DNA of 64,000 bases. Origin: Gemmatimonadetes bacterium 13_2_20CM_2_65_7 (lineage in GTDB: Bacteria > Gemmatimonadota > Gemmatimonadetes > Gemmatimonadales > GWC2-71-9). Of this stretch, positions 32,612 through 42,296 are shown piece by piece. Below the pieces are notes generated by a model, which saw nothing but the letters and a program-made list of their open reading frames with translations, did no database searches and was not told the origin of the DNA. Each line of letters opens with the position of its first letter. The first letter of the stretch is position 1. The position numbers and the translations under genes are program-made. The stretch covers positions 1-64,000 of the forward strand of contig MNDR01000092.1 in assembly GCA_001915025.1 (NCBI GenBank), given 5' to 3'.

Positions 32612-34687
32612 GTGAAGCGAGTGGAAAAGAATTTTGCCGGCCGCACCCTGAAAATCGAATCGGGTCGGCTGGCCAAGCAAGCGGCTGGGTCGTGTCTCCT
32701 CCAGTTCGGTGAAACGGTAGTGCTGGCGGCGGTCACCGTCTCCGAAAATGTGGCCAACCTTCCGTACTTCCCGCTGACCGTCGAGTATCGCGAGAAGGCC
32801 TACGCCGCCGGCAAGATCCCCGGCGGCTTTTTGAAGCGCGAGGGCCGGCCCTCCGACGAAGAGGTCACGTCGGCGCGCGTCATCGACCGCTCCGTCCGGC
32901 CGCTCTTCCCCGAGGGCTTCAAGAACGAAGTGCAGGTCTTCGTCTACGTCCTCTCGGCCGACCAGGAGAACGACGCCGACGTGCTCGGCGTAACCGCGGC
33001 CTCGACCGCGCTGTCGCTGTCGAAGGTGCCATGGAACGGCCCGATCGCGGCGGTGCGGGTGGGCCGCGTCGAAGGCGCGTGGATCCTCAATCCCACGTTC
33101 CAGCAACTGGAGTTTTCGGACGTCGATCTCACCGTCTCCGGATCCCGCGATTCGATCGTCATGGTCGAGGGCGGCGCGCTCGAGCTCACCGAAGCGGAGA
33201 TCATCAAGGCGCTCGAAGTCGCCCACAAGGGCATCAAGGAATTGCTCGACGTCGCCGACGAAGTCGTCGAGGCGGTGCGCCAACCCAAGATGGAATGGGT
33301 GAAGGCCGAGCTCCCAGCCGATCTCGTCGCGCGGGTCAAGGCATTGGCGGAAGACAAGGTGACCGAAGCGCTGACCCTCGCCGTGAAGGCGGAGCGCACT
33401 CAGGCGCTCAGCGCCATCAAGTCGACGATCGTCGAGCAGCTGGCCGAGGAGTTCCCCGACAAGCTGCGCGAGATCGCAGAGGTGATCGAAGGGATCGAGT
33501 ACGACACGATGCGAGACCGCGTGCTCACGGCAGGGGAGCGCGTCGATGGCCGCGATCTCGATACCGTCCGGCCGATCACCTGCGAGGTGGGCTGGCTGCC
33601 GCGCACGCACGGCTCCGCGCTGTTCACCCGCGGGCAGACCCAGGCGCTCGCCTCGGTGACGTTGGGCACGACGGACGATGAGCAGCGCATCGATTCGATC
33701 GACGTCGCGCAGGAAACCACGAAGTCGTTTATGCTGCATTACAACTTCCCCCCCTTCTCGACCGGGGAGGTGAAGCCGGTGCGCGGCACGTCGCGGCGCG
33801 AGATCGGTCACGGGGCACTCGCCGAGCGAGCATTACAGGCGGTGCTGCCGCCCTACGAGCAGTTCCCGTATACGATCCGCATCGTCTCCGAAATCCTCGA
33901 ATCCAACGGCTCGTCCTCGATGGCCACGGTGTGCAGCGGCTCTCTGGCTTTAATGGACGCCGGAGTCCCGGTGAAATCGGCCTGCGCAGGTGTCGCGATG
34001 GGTTTGATTACTGAAGGCGGACGCACCGCCATCCTCACCGACATCCTCGGAGCCGAAGATCATCTCGGCGACATGGACTTCAAGGTCGCCGGCACGCGGG
34101 ACGGCGTCACCTCGATCCAGATGGACATCAAGGTCGAGCGGCTGGATTGGAGTGTCATCAGCCAGGCGCTGGAGAAGGCCCGCAAGGCACGGGTGCACAT
34201 CCTCGATATCATGCAGCAGGCGATGCCCCATCCGCGCTCGCAGCTCTCGAAGTACGCGCCGCGCATCATCACCATTCAGATCCGTCCCGACAAAATCGGC
34301 GATCTCATCGGCCCGAAGGGCAAGACGATCCGCGGCATTCAGGAGCAGACGGGCGCCGAGATCAACGTCGACGATTCGGGCCTGGTCACGATCGCCGGCG
34401 TAGGCGAGGCCGCCGAGCGCGCGCGCGACATGGTGTCCGGCATCGTGCAGGAGCCGGAAGTGGGGAAGGTGTACGAAGGCGTCGTGAAGAGCACGACGGC
34501 GTTCGGGGCCTTTGTCGAGATCATTCCCGGCGTCGAAGGATTGCTGCACATCTCGGAGCTGCAGCATGGCCGCACGGAAAAGACGGAAGACGTGGTCAAA
34601 AAGGGCGACCATTTGAAGGTGAAGCTGCTCGAGGTCGACGAACGCGGTCGCATGCGATTGTCCCGGAAAGCTCTACTCGAACGCTAG
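32612..34687 (+). CDS. pnp: polyribonucleotide nucleotidyltransferase (PNPase)
   Basis: 691 residues, GTG start. Phosphorolytic 3'-5' exoribonuclease. Two RNase PH domains (first with [11 protein letters not shown]-like [26 protein letters not shown], second with [14 protein letters not shown] and the catalytic [10 protein letters not shown]), a KH domain ([21 protein letters not shown]) and a C-terminal S1 domain ([22 protein letters not shown]). Full length, no C-terminal RNase E-binding tail. Confidence 0.97.
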   Translation: MKRVEKNFAGRTLKIESGRLAKQAAGSCLLQFGETVVLAAVTVSENVANLPYFPLTVEYREKAYAAGKIPGGFLKREGRPSDEEVTSARVIDRSVRPLFPEGFKNEVQVFVYVLSADQENDADVLGVTAASTALSLSKVPWNGPIAAVRVGRVEGAWILNPTFQQLEFSDVDLTVSGSRDSIVMVEGGALELTEAEIIKALEVAHKGIKELLDVADEVVEAVRQPKMEWVKAELPADLVARVKALAEDKVTEALTLAVKAERTQALSAIKSTIVEQLAEEFPDKLREIAEVIEGIEYDTMRDRVLTAGERVDGRDLDTVRPITCEVGWLPRTHGSALFTRGQTQALASVTLGTTDDEQRIDSIDVAQETTKSFMLHYNFPPFSTGEVKPVRGTSRREIGHGALAERALQAVLPPYEQFPYTIRIVSEILESNGSSSMATVCSGSLALMDAGVPVKSACAGVAMGLITEGGRTAILTDILGAEDHLGDMDFKVAGTRDGVTSIQMDIKVERLDWSVISQALEKARKARVHILDIMQQAMPHPRSQLSKYAPRIITIQIRPDKIGDLIGPKGKTIRGIQEQTGAEINVDDSGLVTIAGVGEAAERARDMVSGIVQEPEVGKVYEGVVKSTTAFGAFVEIIPGVEGLLHISELQHGRTEKTEDVVKKGDHLKVKLLEVDERGRMRLSRKALLER

Positions 34688-34698
34688 ACACGGTCCGG

Positions 34699-35985
34699 CT
34701 GGATAAGGAAATCTACCGGACCGTCACGCCGAACGGGGTCACGGTACTGAGCGAACGCGTTCCGAGCGTTCGCTCGGCTGCTATTGGTGTGTGGGTGCGA
34801 ACCGCCAGCGCGCACGAGCCCCGCCCCAAGATGGGCGTGTCACACCTGCTCGAGCACATGGTGTTCAAGGGTACCGAGAGACGCACCGCGCAGGAGATCG
34901 CGCTCGCCCTCGAATCCCGTGGCGGATCGCTCGATGCCTACACCTCGCGCGACTCCACGGCCTATCACGCGCGTGTGCTCGACAGCGACCTGGCGCGGGC
35001 GCTCGACGTCATCACCGACATAGTGCGCCGGCCGACGCTACGCGACGCGGACCTCTCGCTCGAACGCCAGGTCGTCCTCGAAGAGATCAGCACCGTCGAG
35101 GATACGCCGGACGACGAAGTTTTCGATCTCGCCTACGAGACGTTGTGGCCGACTCATCCCTACGGATTCCAGATTCTGGGCACGAAAGAAACCGTCAGCG
35201 CGCTCTCCGCCGACGACCTCAAGAACCTGCACCGGCGGGCGTACTTTCCGGGAAACTGCATCATCGCCGCCGCGGGCAACCTCACGCACGAGGCGCTCCT
35301 CGCCGAAGTCGAGCGACAGGGGTGGTTTGACAGCGATGGGAAAGGCACTCCGGCCGTCGCTCCTCCCGTACCGCCCGTGCCGCCCGCCGTCCGCGGGAGG
35401 ACACGCTCGGCGGAGAAGGACACCGCTCAGACGCACATCGTGTTCGCGACCGACACGATCCCCTACGCCGATCGCCGCAAGTACTCAATGCTCGTGGTCT
35501 CGAACGTGTTCGGCGGCGGCATGTCGAGCCGGCTGTTCCAACGCATTCGGGAAGAGCTGGGACTCGCCTACGCGATCTACAGCTTCACGTCGTTCTACCG
35601 GGCGGTGGGCATGGGGGGCGTGTACGTCGGCACGCAGCCCGCGCGTGCGGAGAAGGCGACGGCCGCAATTCGCGATGAGTTTGCGCGGCTGGCGCGAGAA
35701 GGGCTGCGCGGTGATGCGCTGGAAGACGCGAAGCAGCAGACGTTGGGCCAGCTGATGCTCTCGCTGGAGAGTCCTACGTCCCGGATGTATCGTTTGGCCG
35801 GCTCGGCGGTCTACAACGAGCCATATCGCAGTCTCGATGACGTGCTGCAGACCGTCGCAGCGTTGACGGCAGACGAAGTGTCGGACCTGGCGGCCGAATT
35901 CTTCGCACCCGAGCGACAGACGATTGTCTCGCTCGGACCCAACGGGGCACGCCGGGGGGACGGGGGGGGAGGAACCGCAACGTGA
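34699..35985 (+). CDS. M16-family zinc peptidase (processing-peptidase-like), non-canonical start
   Basis: About 428 residues. The M16 signature HLLEHMVFKG (inverted HxxEH) lies near residue 50, with the downstream Glu in LSLERQVVLEEIS and the C-terminal half containing GGGMSSRLFQRIREELGLAYAIYS. Relatives are the mitochondrial processing peptidase and bacterial PqqL-like proteases. The expected N-terminus, EIYRTVTPNGVTVLSERVP, has no ATG, GTG or TTG before it; the nearest plausible codon is CTG at 34699, 11 nt after the pnp stop, without a ribosome-binding site. The first GTG in frame would remove the first beta-strand. The end has an 8-G run and overlaps ald (GTGA). Confidence 0.88.
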   Translation: MDKEIYRTVTPNGVTVLSERVPSVRSAAIGVWVRTASAHEPRPKMGVSHLLEHMVFKGTERRTAQEIALALESRGGSLDAYTSRDSTAYHARVLDSDLARALDVITDIVRRPTLRDADLSLERQVVLEEISTVEDTPDDEVFDLAYETLWPTHPYGFQILGTKETVSALSADDLKNLHRRAYFPGNCIIAAAGNLTHEALLAEVERQGWFDSDGKGTPAVAPPVPPVPPAVRGRTRSAEKDTAQTHIVFATDTIPYADRRKYSMLVVSNVFGGGMSSRLFQRIREELGLAYAIYSFTSFYRAVGMGGVYVGTQPARAEKATAAIRDEFARLAREGLRGDALEDAKQQTLGQLMLSLESPTSRMYRLAGSAVYNEPYRSLDDVLQTVAALTADEVSDLAAEFFAPERQTIVSLGPNGARRGDGGGGTAT

Positions 35986-37094
35986 TCGTCGGCGTCCCGA
36001 AGGAAATCAAGACCGCGGAGAATCGCGTCGCGCTCGTACCCGCGGGCGCCGAGTCGCTCGCAAGCGACGGCCACAGCGTGCTCGTGGAGCAGGGCGCCGG
36101 CCTGGGTTCAGGATTCGGGGACGACGCCTATCGCGCGGCGGGTGCGGAGATCGCGCCCTCAGCCGATGCGGTTTGGGCGAAGGCCGAGATGATCATGAAG
36201 GTGAAGGAACCCATCGAGCCCGAGTGGTCGGGGATTCGCAAAGGGCAGGTCGTCTTCACCTATTTCCATTTTGCGGCGTCCGAAGCACTTACGAAGGCCA
36301 TCATCAAGTCCGGCTCCATTGCCATCGCCTACGAAACGGTGGAGCTGCCGACGAAAGAGCTTCCTCTGCTGACGCCGATGAGCGAAGTGGCCGGTCGCAT
36401 GGCCGTGCAGGAAGGCGCGAAGTACCTCGAGAAGGTGTTCGGCGGCAGCGGCATTCTGCTCGGCGGCGTGCCGGGCGTGCTGCCCGCCGAAGTGGTCATT
36501 CTTGGCGGCGGGGTGGTCGGCACGAACGCCGCCAAGATGGCCGCCGGCCTCGGCGCCCACGTCACGCTGCTGGATATTTCGCTCGACCGGCTCCGCTATC
36601 TCTCCGATGTCCTCGCCGCAAATGTTGATCTCTTGTACTCCAATCGGCACAACGTGCTCGAACAGCTCGCGAAGGCCGATGTCGTCATCGGTGCGGTGCT
36701 GCTCACCGGCGCCAAGGCGCCGAAGCTCGTGAAGCGCGGCGATTTGAAGCTGATGAAGCCGGGGTCGGTGATCGTCGACGTCGCGGTCGACCAAGGCGGG
36801 TGCATCGAGACCACAAAGCCGACGACGCATGACCAGCCGACGTACGTTGTGGACGGCATCATCCACTACGCTGTGGCGAACATGCCGGGCGGCGTGCCGC
36901 GCACGTCCACGCTGGCGCTCACGAACGCGACTTTCCCCTACGCCAAGAAGCTGGCCCGGCAGGGGTGGAAGGACGCCTGCCGGAAGGATCCCAGCCTCTT
37001 CCTCGGCCTCAATATTGTTGAGGGACGAGTCGTTTATCCGGGAGTTGCTGAGGCGTTCGGGTTGTCGCTTGCCGACGCCAAGTCTCTGCTCTAG
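35982..37094 (+). CDS. ald: alanine dehydrogenase
   Basis: 370 residues, GTG overlapping the peptidase stop. NAD-dependent reversible deamination of L-alanine to pyruvate. IGVPKEIK-type start ([21 protein letters not shown]), [10 protein letters not shown] (substrate Lys), [10 protein letters not shown] (catalytic His), Rossmann loop [20 protein letters not shown] and DVAVDQGGC. Length and order match the family throughout. Confidence 0.96.
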   Translation: MIVGVPKEIKTAENRVALVPAGAESLASDGHSVLVEQGAGLGSGFGDDAYRAAGAEIAPSADAVWAKAEMIMKVKEPIEPEWSGIRKGQVVFTYFHFAASEALTKAIIKSGSIAIAYETVELPTKELPLLTPMSEVAGRMAVQEGAKYLEKVFGGSGILLGGVPGVLPAEVVILGGGVVGTNAAKMAAGLGAHVTLLDISLDRLRYLSDVLAANVDLLYSNRHNVLEQLAKADVVIGAVLLTGAKAPKLVKRGDLKLMKPGSVIVDVAVDQGGCIETTKPTTHDQPTYVVDGIIHYAVANMPGGVPRTSTLALTNATFPYAKKLARQGWKDACRKDPSLFLGLNIVEGRVVYPGVAEAFGLSLADAKSLL

Positions 37095-37160
37095 CGGCGG
37101 TCTTGTGGCAGGCTAGTCGCGGTGCATATTGAAACCCCATTCATCTTCTGCGGAGTTTCG

Positions 37161-37361
37161 ATGCACAGTGAGCCAATCCACAGACTGGTAATGCACTCGT
37201 TTGCCCTCAGCGGGTTAACGCTGCTACTCGTCACCAGAGCGGCGTTGAGTCAGCAGCTACCGCGCACGTTCCTCGTGGTCTACGACGATACTGCTCGCGT
37301 GGTCTCCGCTCCGGTCCAGGTCTCGGCCCAGCCTGGCATTCATTCGCCGGATATGGCCTGA
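37161..37361 (+). CDS. possible small exported peptide, unknown
   Basis: 66 residues from ATG 37161, which has CGGAG upstream. A hydrophobic stretch (MHSFALSGLTLLLVTRAALSQQ) looks like a signal peptide, leaving about 35 mature residues (TFLVVYDDTARVVSAPVQVSAQPG). It could be the remnant of a longer secreted protein. Apart from this ORF, the stretch 37095-37548 shows nothing recognisable; 37362-37548 appears non-coding. Confidence 0.35.
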   Translation: MHSEPIHRLVMHSFALSGLTLLLVTRAALSQQLPRTFLVVYDDTARVVSAPVQVSAQPGIHSPDMA

Positions 37362-37548
37362 TGCGCTCATTCGCTGATGGCAGCGACGGCACAGGTGTGG
37401 TGCTCACGGCTATTCTGTTGCCACCTACCCAGTTGCTCGCTACGGTCCTGGTCGAGCGGGCGAGCGGTCGCGCGCGCGCCGGACGCTCACAATAGACGCA
37501 CGTCACGCTGGTTGGGAGCGCGAGGTGGATGGCGCGGGAGATTGAGGA

Positions 37549-38103
37549 ATGAAGCTAATCGGGCTTGCGGTGATAGGCGCGATGCTCCTCGGCGTGGCCA
37601 CGGCCATGGCCCAGAGCGTGCGATATGGCGTGGGTGCCGGCCTGCTGTTGCCGGTGGGCGACTATCACTCGATCGACAAGACGGGATGGATCGTCGGTGC
37701 CGACGTCACATACTGGCTCGCCTCAGCCTCCGTTGCGATCCGCGCAGAGGGCAGCTACAGCCGGACGGGCCAGAAGCAAGGCGCGTGTTGTCTCTCCGAT
37801 CACACGATCGCGATTGCCGGCGGATTGGTCGATGTCGTGTACGCATTTGGGAAGACAGCGGATCAAATTCGGCCGTACCTGGTCGCGGGCGTCGGGTTGT
37901 ACAACTGGAGGCTCTCGGCCCCCGGGTTGGCCCCTTCGTCCGAGACCAAAGCCGGTTTCGGGGGCGGCGCAGGTGTGGCCTACCGAGTGAGCAGCGGGAG
38001 CACGCGCCTCTTCCTGGAAGGCAAGGTCACCAACGTCACGGTGAACGGCATCTATTACGTCGCGGTCCCAATCAGGGTGGGCCTGCGGTTCGGGGCGAAG
38101 TAG
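37549..38103 (+). CDS. outer-membrane beta-barrel protein
   Basis: 184 residues with GAGG before the ATG. Signal peptide MKLIGLAVIGAMLLGVATAMAQ, then about eight alternating strands (VRYGVGAGLLLPVGDY, VAIRAEGSYSRTG, IRPYLVAGVGLYNW, GAGVAYRVSSGSTRLFLEGK, IPIRVGLRFGAK-like end VPIRVGLRFGAK), the pattern of OmpA/OmpX-like 8-strand barrels with a terminal aromatic/basic end. Adjacent Cys-Cys (GACCLSD) in one loop is unusual. Function unknown. Followed 10 nt later by a lipoprotein gene. Confidence 0.8.
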   Translation: MKLIGLAVIGAMLLGVATAMAQSVRYGVGAGLLLPVGDYHSIDKTGWIVGADVTYWLASASVAIRAEGSYSRTGQKQGACCLSDHTIAIAGGLVDVVYAFGKTADQIRPYLVAGVGLYNWRLSAPGLAPSSETKAGFGGGAGVAYRVSSGSTRLFLEGKVTNVTVNGIYYVAVPIRVGLRFGAK

Positions 38104-38112
38104 GAGGTTCTC

Positions 38113-38715
38113 ATGCGCGTCGCGCTCGCTTCGCTGGTAATCACCTGCGTTGGACTGCTGTCGGGCTGCGCAAAACTGAAAGAGGGATTCCAATCCTTCG
38201 GCGGCTCGTCGCCGAGCCACCTCGATTCGTCGCCCGACACGGCTGGGCTCCTCATTGTGGATGCCCCCATGCGGCACAAGGGGTCGCTCAGCTTTGGCAT
38301 CGGGGGCTCCATCTCGCTCGACGGTGCGGTGGTGGTCCGCGCCGACACAGAGCTCGCGATTCAGGAAGGGTCGGTGAAGGACCTCGTCCTTTTCCAGCTG
38401 CGGCCGGCGACCTATCGCATGGTCGCGGTGCGCGGGTCGTTCCGATCAGGGAATTTCGAGCACCATCTGGTCGCCCCCGTTGACTCCGTGATCGGACCGA
38501 TCAATGTCGCGGCGGGCCAGATCGTCTATGTCGGGCGTCTGACGGTGACGGGACACAGCGCGATCGGGCGGCGTGGGTTCGCGTACACCTACGAATGGGA
38601 TCGCGACCCCGCTCGCGAAGCGGAGGCTTTGACCATCGTCGCGGACCGGTACAAGAAGTCTCCCTGGATTCCAGCGGTTCAAAGGCGACTCACGGCGCTG
38701 CCTCCGCGGCCGTAG
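38113..38715 (+). CDS. lipoprotein of unknown function
   Basis: 200 residues, AGGAGG upstream of the ATG. Lipobox LLSGC after a short hydrophobic core. The mature part is beta-rich (GGSISLDGAVVVRADTELAI, PATYRMVAVRG, NVAAGQIVYVGRLTVTG), resembling the carbohydrate/Ig-like lipoproteins of envelope systems. No catalytic motif. Probably co-transcribed with the barrel upstream, so a lipoprotein/barrel pair is plausible. Confidence 0.75.
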   Translation: MRVALASLVITCVGLLSGCAKLKEGFQSFGGSSPSHLDSSPDTAGLLIVDAPMRHKGSLSFGIGGSISLDGAVVVRADTELAIQEGSVKDLVLFQLRPATYRMVAVRGSFRSGNFEHHLVAPVDSVIGPINVAAGQIVYVGRLTVTGHSAIGRRGFAYTYEWDRDPAREAEALTIVADRYKKSPWIPAVQRRLTALPPRP

Positions 38716-38733
38716 CGTGCGCAGATCGATTTC

Positions 38734-39123
38734 ATGAACGCCCTCGACGACTTCACTCGCAAGTGCAGTCTTTGGCGAGACGAGTTTCTGCTGGAGGAGC
38801 TCGACAAAGGACCAGCTGGTTACGCGCATCTCGAGTACTTCGCCGTCATTCAAGCCGAGGCTGTGCGCCGCGGACTGCCGCTCTCCCCAACGCCCCTCGT
38901 ACTCGACGCGCCCGCACCGCCCCCGCAAGGATCTCTTGTTCGTCGTCTCTGGAGGGGAGAAGTAAGCGCAGCTCGGTATCTCGGTGAGCGAAACTGGCGG
39001 CTGTTGACCAGGTTCACCGTGGCGCTGGCTGTGCTGGCGGTTCTTTACGTCTTGGCGCCGATCGTCAGCGACCTCTTCTTCTCCTTACTGCGCTCCCTAG
39101 CGGGCGCCTTCATGTGCTGCTGA
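38734..39123 (+). CDS. small single-pass membrane protein, unknown
   Basis: 129 residues. Cytoplasmic N-terminal part with acidic helices (FLLEELDKGPAGYAHLEYFAVIQAEAVRRGL), Pro-rich linker, basic segment, then one strong membrane helix (FTVALAVLAVLYVLAPIVSDLFF) and a CC end. No family recognised. Start supported only weakly by context. Confidence 0.6.
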   Translation: MNALDDFTRKCSLWRDEFLLEELDKGPAGYAHLEYFAVIQAEAVRRGLPLSPTPLVLDAPAPPPQGSLVRRLWRGEVSAARYLGERNWRLLTRFTVALAVLAVLYVLAPIVSDLFFSLLRSLAGAFMCC

Positions 39124-39132
39124 TGGCTTCCA

Positions 39133-39324
39133 GTGAGAAGTGATCCCAATGTGTTTACTGCACAGCTGGTAACGCTCGACCGTATCGCGGGAGGCGATCG
39201 CTTTTCGCGCACCACGATCGCCTTCTATTCGATCATCGGTTTCGGTTCTTTGCTGCTGCTCGTCGTTACGCCTTGGTGGTGGCTTTTCGCGATGTCGCGC
39301 AGGCGAGTTGAGGAATCGCGCTGA
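39133..39324 (+). CDS. very small membrane protein, unknown
   Basis: 63 residues, GTG start at 39133 (another GTG at 39151 is in frame). One membrane helix ([23 protein letters not shown]) with a basic C-terminus ([10 protein letters not shown]), a positive-inside arrangement. Lies in a row of unknown envelope genes and ends 14 nt before the RCC1 protein. Could be spurious. Confidence 0.4.
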   Translation: MRSDPNVFTAQLVTLDRIAGGDRFSRTTIAFYSIIGFGSLLLLVVTPWWWLFAMSRRRVEESR

Positions 39325-39338
39325 GGTACGGGAGGTCT

Positions 39339-40964
39339 ATGCTCAATCGATGCTTCGCTATCGCAGTCGCGATCCTGCCGCACGTCGCCCCCGCGGCGAT
39401 AGTCGCGGCCCAGTCCGACTCGCTGAAGTTCACTGCCGTGAGCGCGTCCGGCGAGTTCGCGTGCGGACTCACGGTCGCGGGGGCGGCCTATTGCTGGGGT
39501 GCCAACGACAGAGGCCAACTCGGCGACGGGACCACCACCGACCGGTCGCGCCCGGTGCGTGTGCTGGGCACCGTGCGCTTCGCGTCGTTGAGCACCGGCG
39601 ACTTCCACACCTGTGGACTCACAGCTGATGGCACAGCGTATTGCTGGGGTTTGAATGAGCAAGGACAGCTCGGCGACGGGACGGAAAAACAGCGGTCGAC
39701 TCCGGTGGCCGTGGTGGGCGGGTTGCGTTTCTCCGTGTTGAGCGCCGGCGGAGAGCAGACCTGCGGAGTCGCGACGGGCGGCACGGCCTATTGCTGGGGC
39801 GACAACAATTTTGGTGAGCTCGGCGATGGCACCAGGACCAGCCGCCTGCGTCCGGTGCGCGTGCAGGGTGGCCTAAGTTTCACCGCGATCAGTACCGCAC
39901 TGATGCACACCTGCGGGGTCGCGGCCGCGGGCGCGGCGTATTGCTGGGGAGCCAACTACAGCGGAAATCTTGGCGACGGAACGACGACGACACGGACCAG
40001 CCCGGTGCGAGTGACCGGTGGCCTAAGCTTCGCCTCTGTCAGCGCCGGGTCTCACACCTGCGGCTTGAGCGCCGAGGGCGTCGCGTACTGTTGGGGAGGC
40101 AACAAGTTTGGCCAGCTCGGCGACGGGACCACCAGTGACCGGAGCAGCCCGGTACGCGTCACGGGTGGCATGACCTTCGTCGCATTGACTGTCAGCATCC
40201 ATACCTGCGGCATCGCGAAGGAAGGCGCTGCTTACTGTTGGGGCCCCAATGGTGGCGGCATGCTCGGCGACGGGACCGCGATTGACCGGTCTCGCCCTAC
40301 GCCCGTCAGGGCCGACAAGCGCTTTACCGCGGTGTCCGCCGGCACCGGCATGACCTGCGGTATCACGCTTGCAGGCGCACTCGATTGTTGGGGCGGTAAT
40401 CAGCGAGGTCAGCTCGGCAACGGCACGACCCAACCGTTCCCGGCGCGGCAGGCCGCGACACCCCCATCCGACACCGGTAGCAATGGCGATCCGCTCACTC
40501 GGCTGGTTGGAGATTGGGACTTGACCGTCTTCATGATCGGCGCCGGCCAGTTCGGCACTCTTCGGTGTGGCAAGAGCGCCGCCGGACGGCGCATGCCCTC
40601 CGTCACTCTGGCTCCTGCCTCCGATGGAGCGCTGTCGTTCGCTGCCGCTTGCGATAATGGGAGTGAGTATTCGTTTCGCTTGCGACACGACTCGGCCACG
40701 CAGGCCTACGTAGTGTCGGTGAAGAGCACGCCGGGGATCAGCGTTCAGGACTTTCCCCTTGCATTCGCCGAGGGTCGGGGATGGGAAGGGGAACGCGATC
40801 AGCTGGTCGATGGCAAGACGCAATCGATCTCCGCGCTGATCGCGCCAATCGAGGGGCGGCAGTGGCACGGATGGATGATCGCTGTGCTTCCGACGGAGGG
40901 CGTCGGCCACGAAGACGATCTCAAGAAACCGTTTTTCCGGGCCGATCTTACGCGCGCGAAATAG
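39339..40964 (+). CDS. secreted RCC1-repeat propeller protein with C-terminal beta domain
   Basis: 541 residues, GGGAGG before the ATG. Signal peptide about 1-25, then seven RCC1-type blades, each built on C-G-L...Y-C-W-G-x-N-x-x-G-x-L-G-D-G-T ([16 protein letters not shown] through [16 protein letters not shown]). Every blade has a pair of Cys nine to ten residues apart, suggesting blade disulfides in the periplasm. A C-terminal domain of about 150 residues begins [10 protein letters not shown] and resembles lipocalin-like small-molecule binders, though that is uncertain. Ligand unknown. Confidence 0.88.
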   Translation: MLNRCFAIAVAILPHVAPAAIVAAQSDSLKFTAVSASGEFACGLTVAGAAYCWGANDRGQLGDGTTTDRSRPVRVLGTVRFASLSTGDFHTCGLTADGTAYCWGLNEQGQLGDGTEKQRSTPVAVVGGLRFSVLSAGGEQTCGVATGGTAYCWGDNNFGELGDGTRTSRLRPVRVQGGLSFTAISTALMHTCGVAAAGAAYCWGANYSGNLGDGTTTTRTSPVRVTGGLSFASVSAGSHTCGLSAEGVAYCWGGNKFGQLGDGTTSDRSSPVRVTGGMTFVALTVSIHTCGIAKEGAAYCWGPNGGGMLGDGTAIDRSRPTPVRADKRFTAVSAGTGMTCGITLAGALDCWGGNQRGQLGNGTTQPFPARQAATPPSDTGSNGDPLTRLVGDWDLTVFMIGAGQFGTLRCGKSAAGRRMPSVTLAPASDGALSFAAACDNGSEYSFRLRHDSATQAYVVSVKSTPGISVQDFPLAFAEGRGWEGERDQLVDGKTQSISALIAPIEGRQWHGWMIAVLPTEGVGHEDDLKKPFFRADLTRAK

Positions 40965-41030
40965 AGCTGGTGCCTAGGGCGGTCGGCGAAACCCTGGATT
41001 TCTCACAGGGCCTGGCGGTGGTTCCGGCGC

Positions 41031-42296
41031 TCAGTCTGTCCTTTGCTCCCGGGCGCTCGTCCGATGCGTCACCGTTCCGCAAGGCGCCCCGAAGCCCTCC
41101 TCGATCAATGCCGTCAGCCGCGAGGCTTGCTCGCCGAGGGTGAAGTGGGCAGCAACGCGCTCGCGTGCGGCTTCCCCGAGCGCGCTCCGCCGAGCAGGGT
41201 CGCTGAGCAAGGCCACGATCGCCGCCGTCAGGGCCGCTTCGTCACCCGGCGGCACCAGAAGCCCGGACACACCGTCTTCGATCATGTCGGGAATTCCACC
41301 AACGGATGTGGCAATCACGGCTTTTCCAAGCGCCATGGTTTCGAGCACCGCATTAGGGAATGCGTCCTGCCACACAGAGGGCACGACACACAGATCCGCG
41401 TCCGCCAGCAGAGCCACTGCGTTGGGGTGGTATCCGATAAGGCGGATGTCCTCCCTCGCTCCGAGCCGCTGGCGCAGCTCCAAGAGCTCCCCCATTTGCG
41501 GACCGTCCCCGGCGTAGAGCAGGAGAGGGTGGCGATCCTTCACGCGCTTATCCCTCGTCACACGATCGAAGGCTCGCAGCAGGTGATGGACCCCCTTTTC
41601 AGGAGCAGCGCGGCAAGCGCATGCAACCACAAGACGATCGGCGGCGACGCCTAACCCCGAGCGTGCTCTGGTGCGCACTCCGGACGAGTGTTCTGCCGGA
41701 GACACGGACATACCGTTCCACACGCGTACCACGCGGCTTGCGGGTACGAGGCCGACGTCAACCTGACGTCGAGCGACGTAGTTACTCACGGCGACCACGA
41801 CGTCGGCCGTGGCGCCCGGGAGACGAGCGAGCAACCACTTCGTTGCGCGCTTCAGGCCCCGAGGACGGGTCCGCTCTCCCGAGGAGCGATCGTGCACGAG
41901 AATCCAGCGGGCGCCAGCCCGTCGTAGTCGACGATAGATGCGGCTCCGGACAGGGTAGTCCGTCAAGTAGAGCGCGCGAACACCTTCCCGCCGGATAAAA
42001 TCCTCTGCGGCCCGGACTGCGGATGGCTCGTCGAACGCTACGCTGAGCACGACTGGCTTGGCGGCGCTTCCCGCAAGGGTTCGCGGTGGCTCCACGATGT
42101 TCGGGTATGCCACCAAGGTCCGTATTCCGTGGGTGGCAAGGTGATCGGCGATCCTCGCGTACACACGTTCGATATAGTCCCAGGCATAACCGGTGTTCGT
42201 CGGGAAGTTCGCCACGCACAGCAGCGTATCAGCCCCCCGGCGGTTCACTGGCGGGTTCGCCGTGTCCAGGTTGCGGGAACATGGGGGCGCCGTCAT
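41031..42296 (-). CDS. glycosyltransferase family 4-type enzyme
   Basis: 421 residues from ATG 42296, which overlaps the methyltransferase stop (ATGA); the ORF-track start runs 71 codons into that gene. GT-B fold: N-terminal CVANFPTNTGYAWDYIERVY and the middle RVVRVWNGM, then the donor-binding C-terminal half RLVVACACRAAPEKGVHHLLRAF, LLYAGDGPQM, LIGYHPNAVALLADADLCVVPSVWQDAFPNAVLETMALGKAVIATSVGGIPDMI. The VPSxWxDxFPNxxLEx8G pattern is the E-x7-E nucleotide-sugar motif. Substrates unknown; probably a surface glycan or a glycosylated lipid with the methyltransferase. Confidence 0.9.
   Translation of the reverse strand: MTAPPCSRNLDTANPPVNRRGADTLLCVANFPTNTGYAWDYIERVYARIADHLATHGIRTLVAYPNIVEPPRTLAGSAAKPVVLSVAFDEPSAVRAAEDFIRREGVRALYLTDYPVRSRIYRRLRRAGARWILVHDRSSGERTRPRGLKRATKWLLARLPGATADVVVAVSNYVARRQVDVGLVPASRVVRVWNGMSVSPAEHSSGVRTRARSGLGVAADRLVVACACRAAPEKGVHHLLRAFDRVTRDKRVKDRHPLLLYAGDGPQMGELLELRQRLGAREDIRLIGYHPNAVALLADADLCVVPSVWQDAFPNAVLETMALGKAVIATSVGGIPDMIEDGVSGLLVPPGDEAALTAAIVALLSDPARRSALGEAARERVAAHFTLGEQASRLTALIEEGFGAPCGTVTHRTSAREQRTD

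Noticed and set aside
32588-33811. 407-aa minus-strand ORF opposite pnp
   Set aside because: Antisense shadow of pnp; covers its RNase PH domain exactly and has no signature of its own.
2542-35969. 8-base G/C runs in the FadL, galK and M16 genes as phase-variation sites
   Set aside because: At this base composition several 8-base runs are expected by chance in 64 kb; only the 11-G tract stands out.
40965-41030. Bidirectional terminator between RCC1 and glycosyltransferase genes
   Set aside because: Only a 5-bp CCCTG/CAGGG stem with a long loop; too weak to call.
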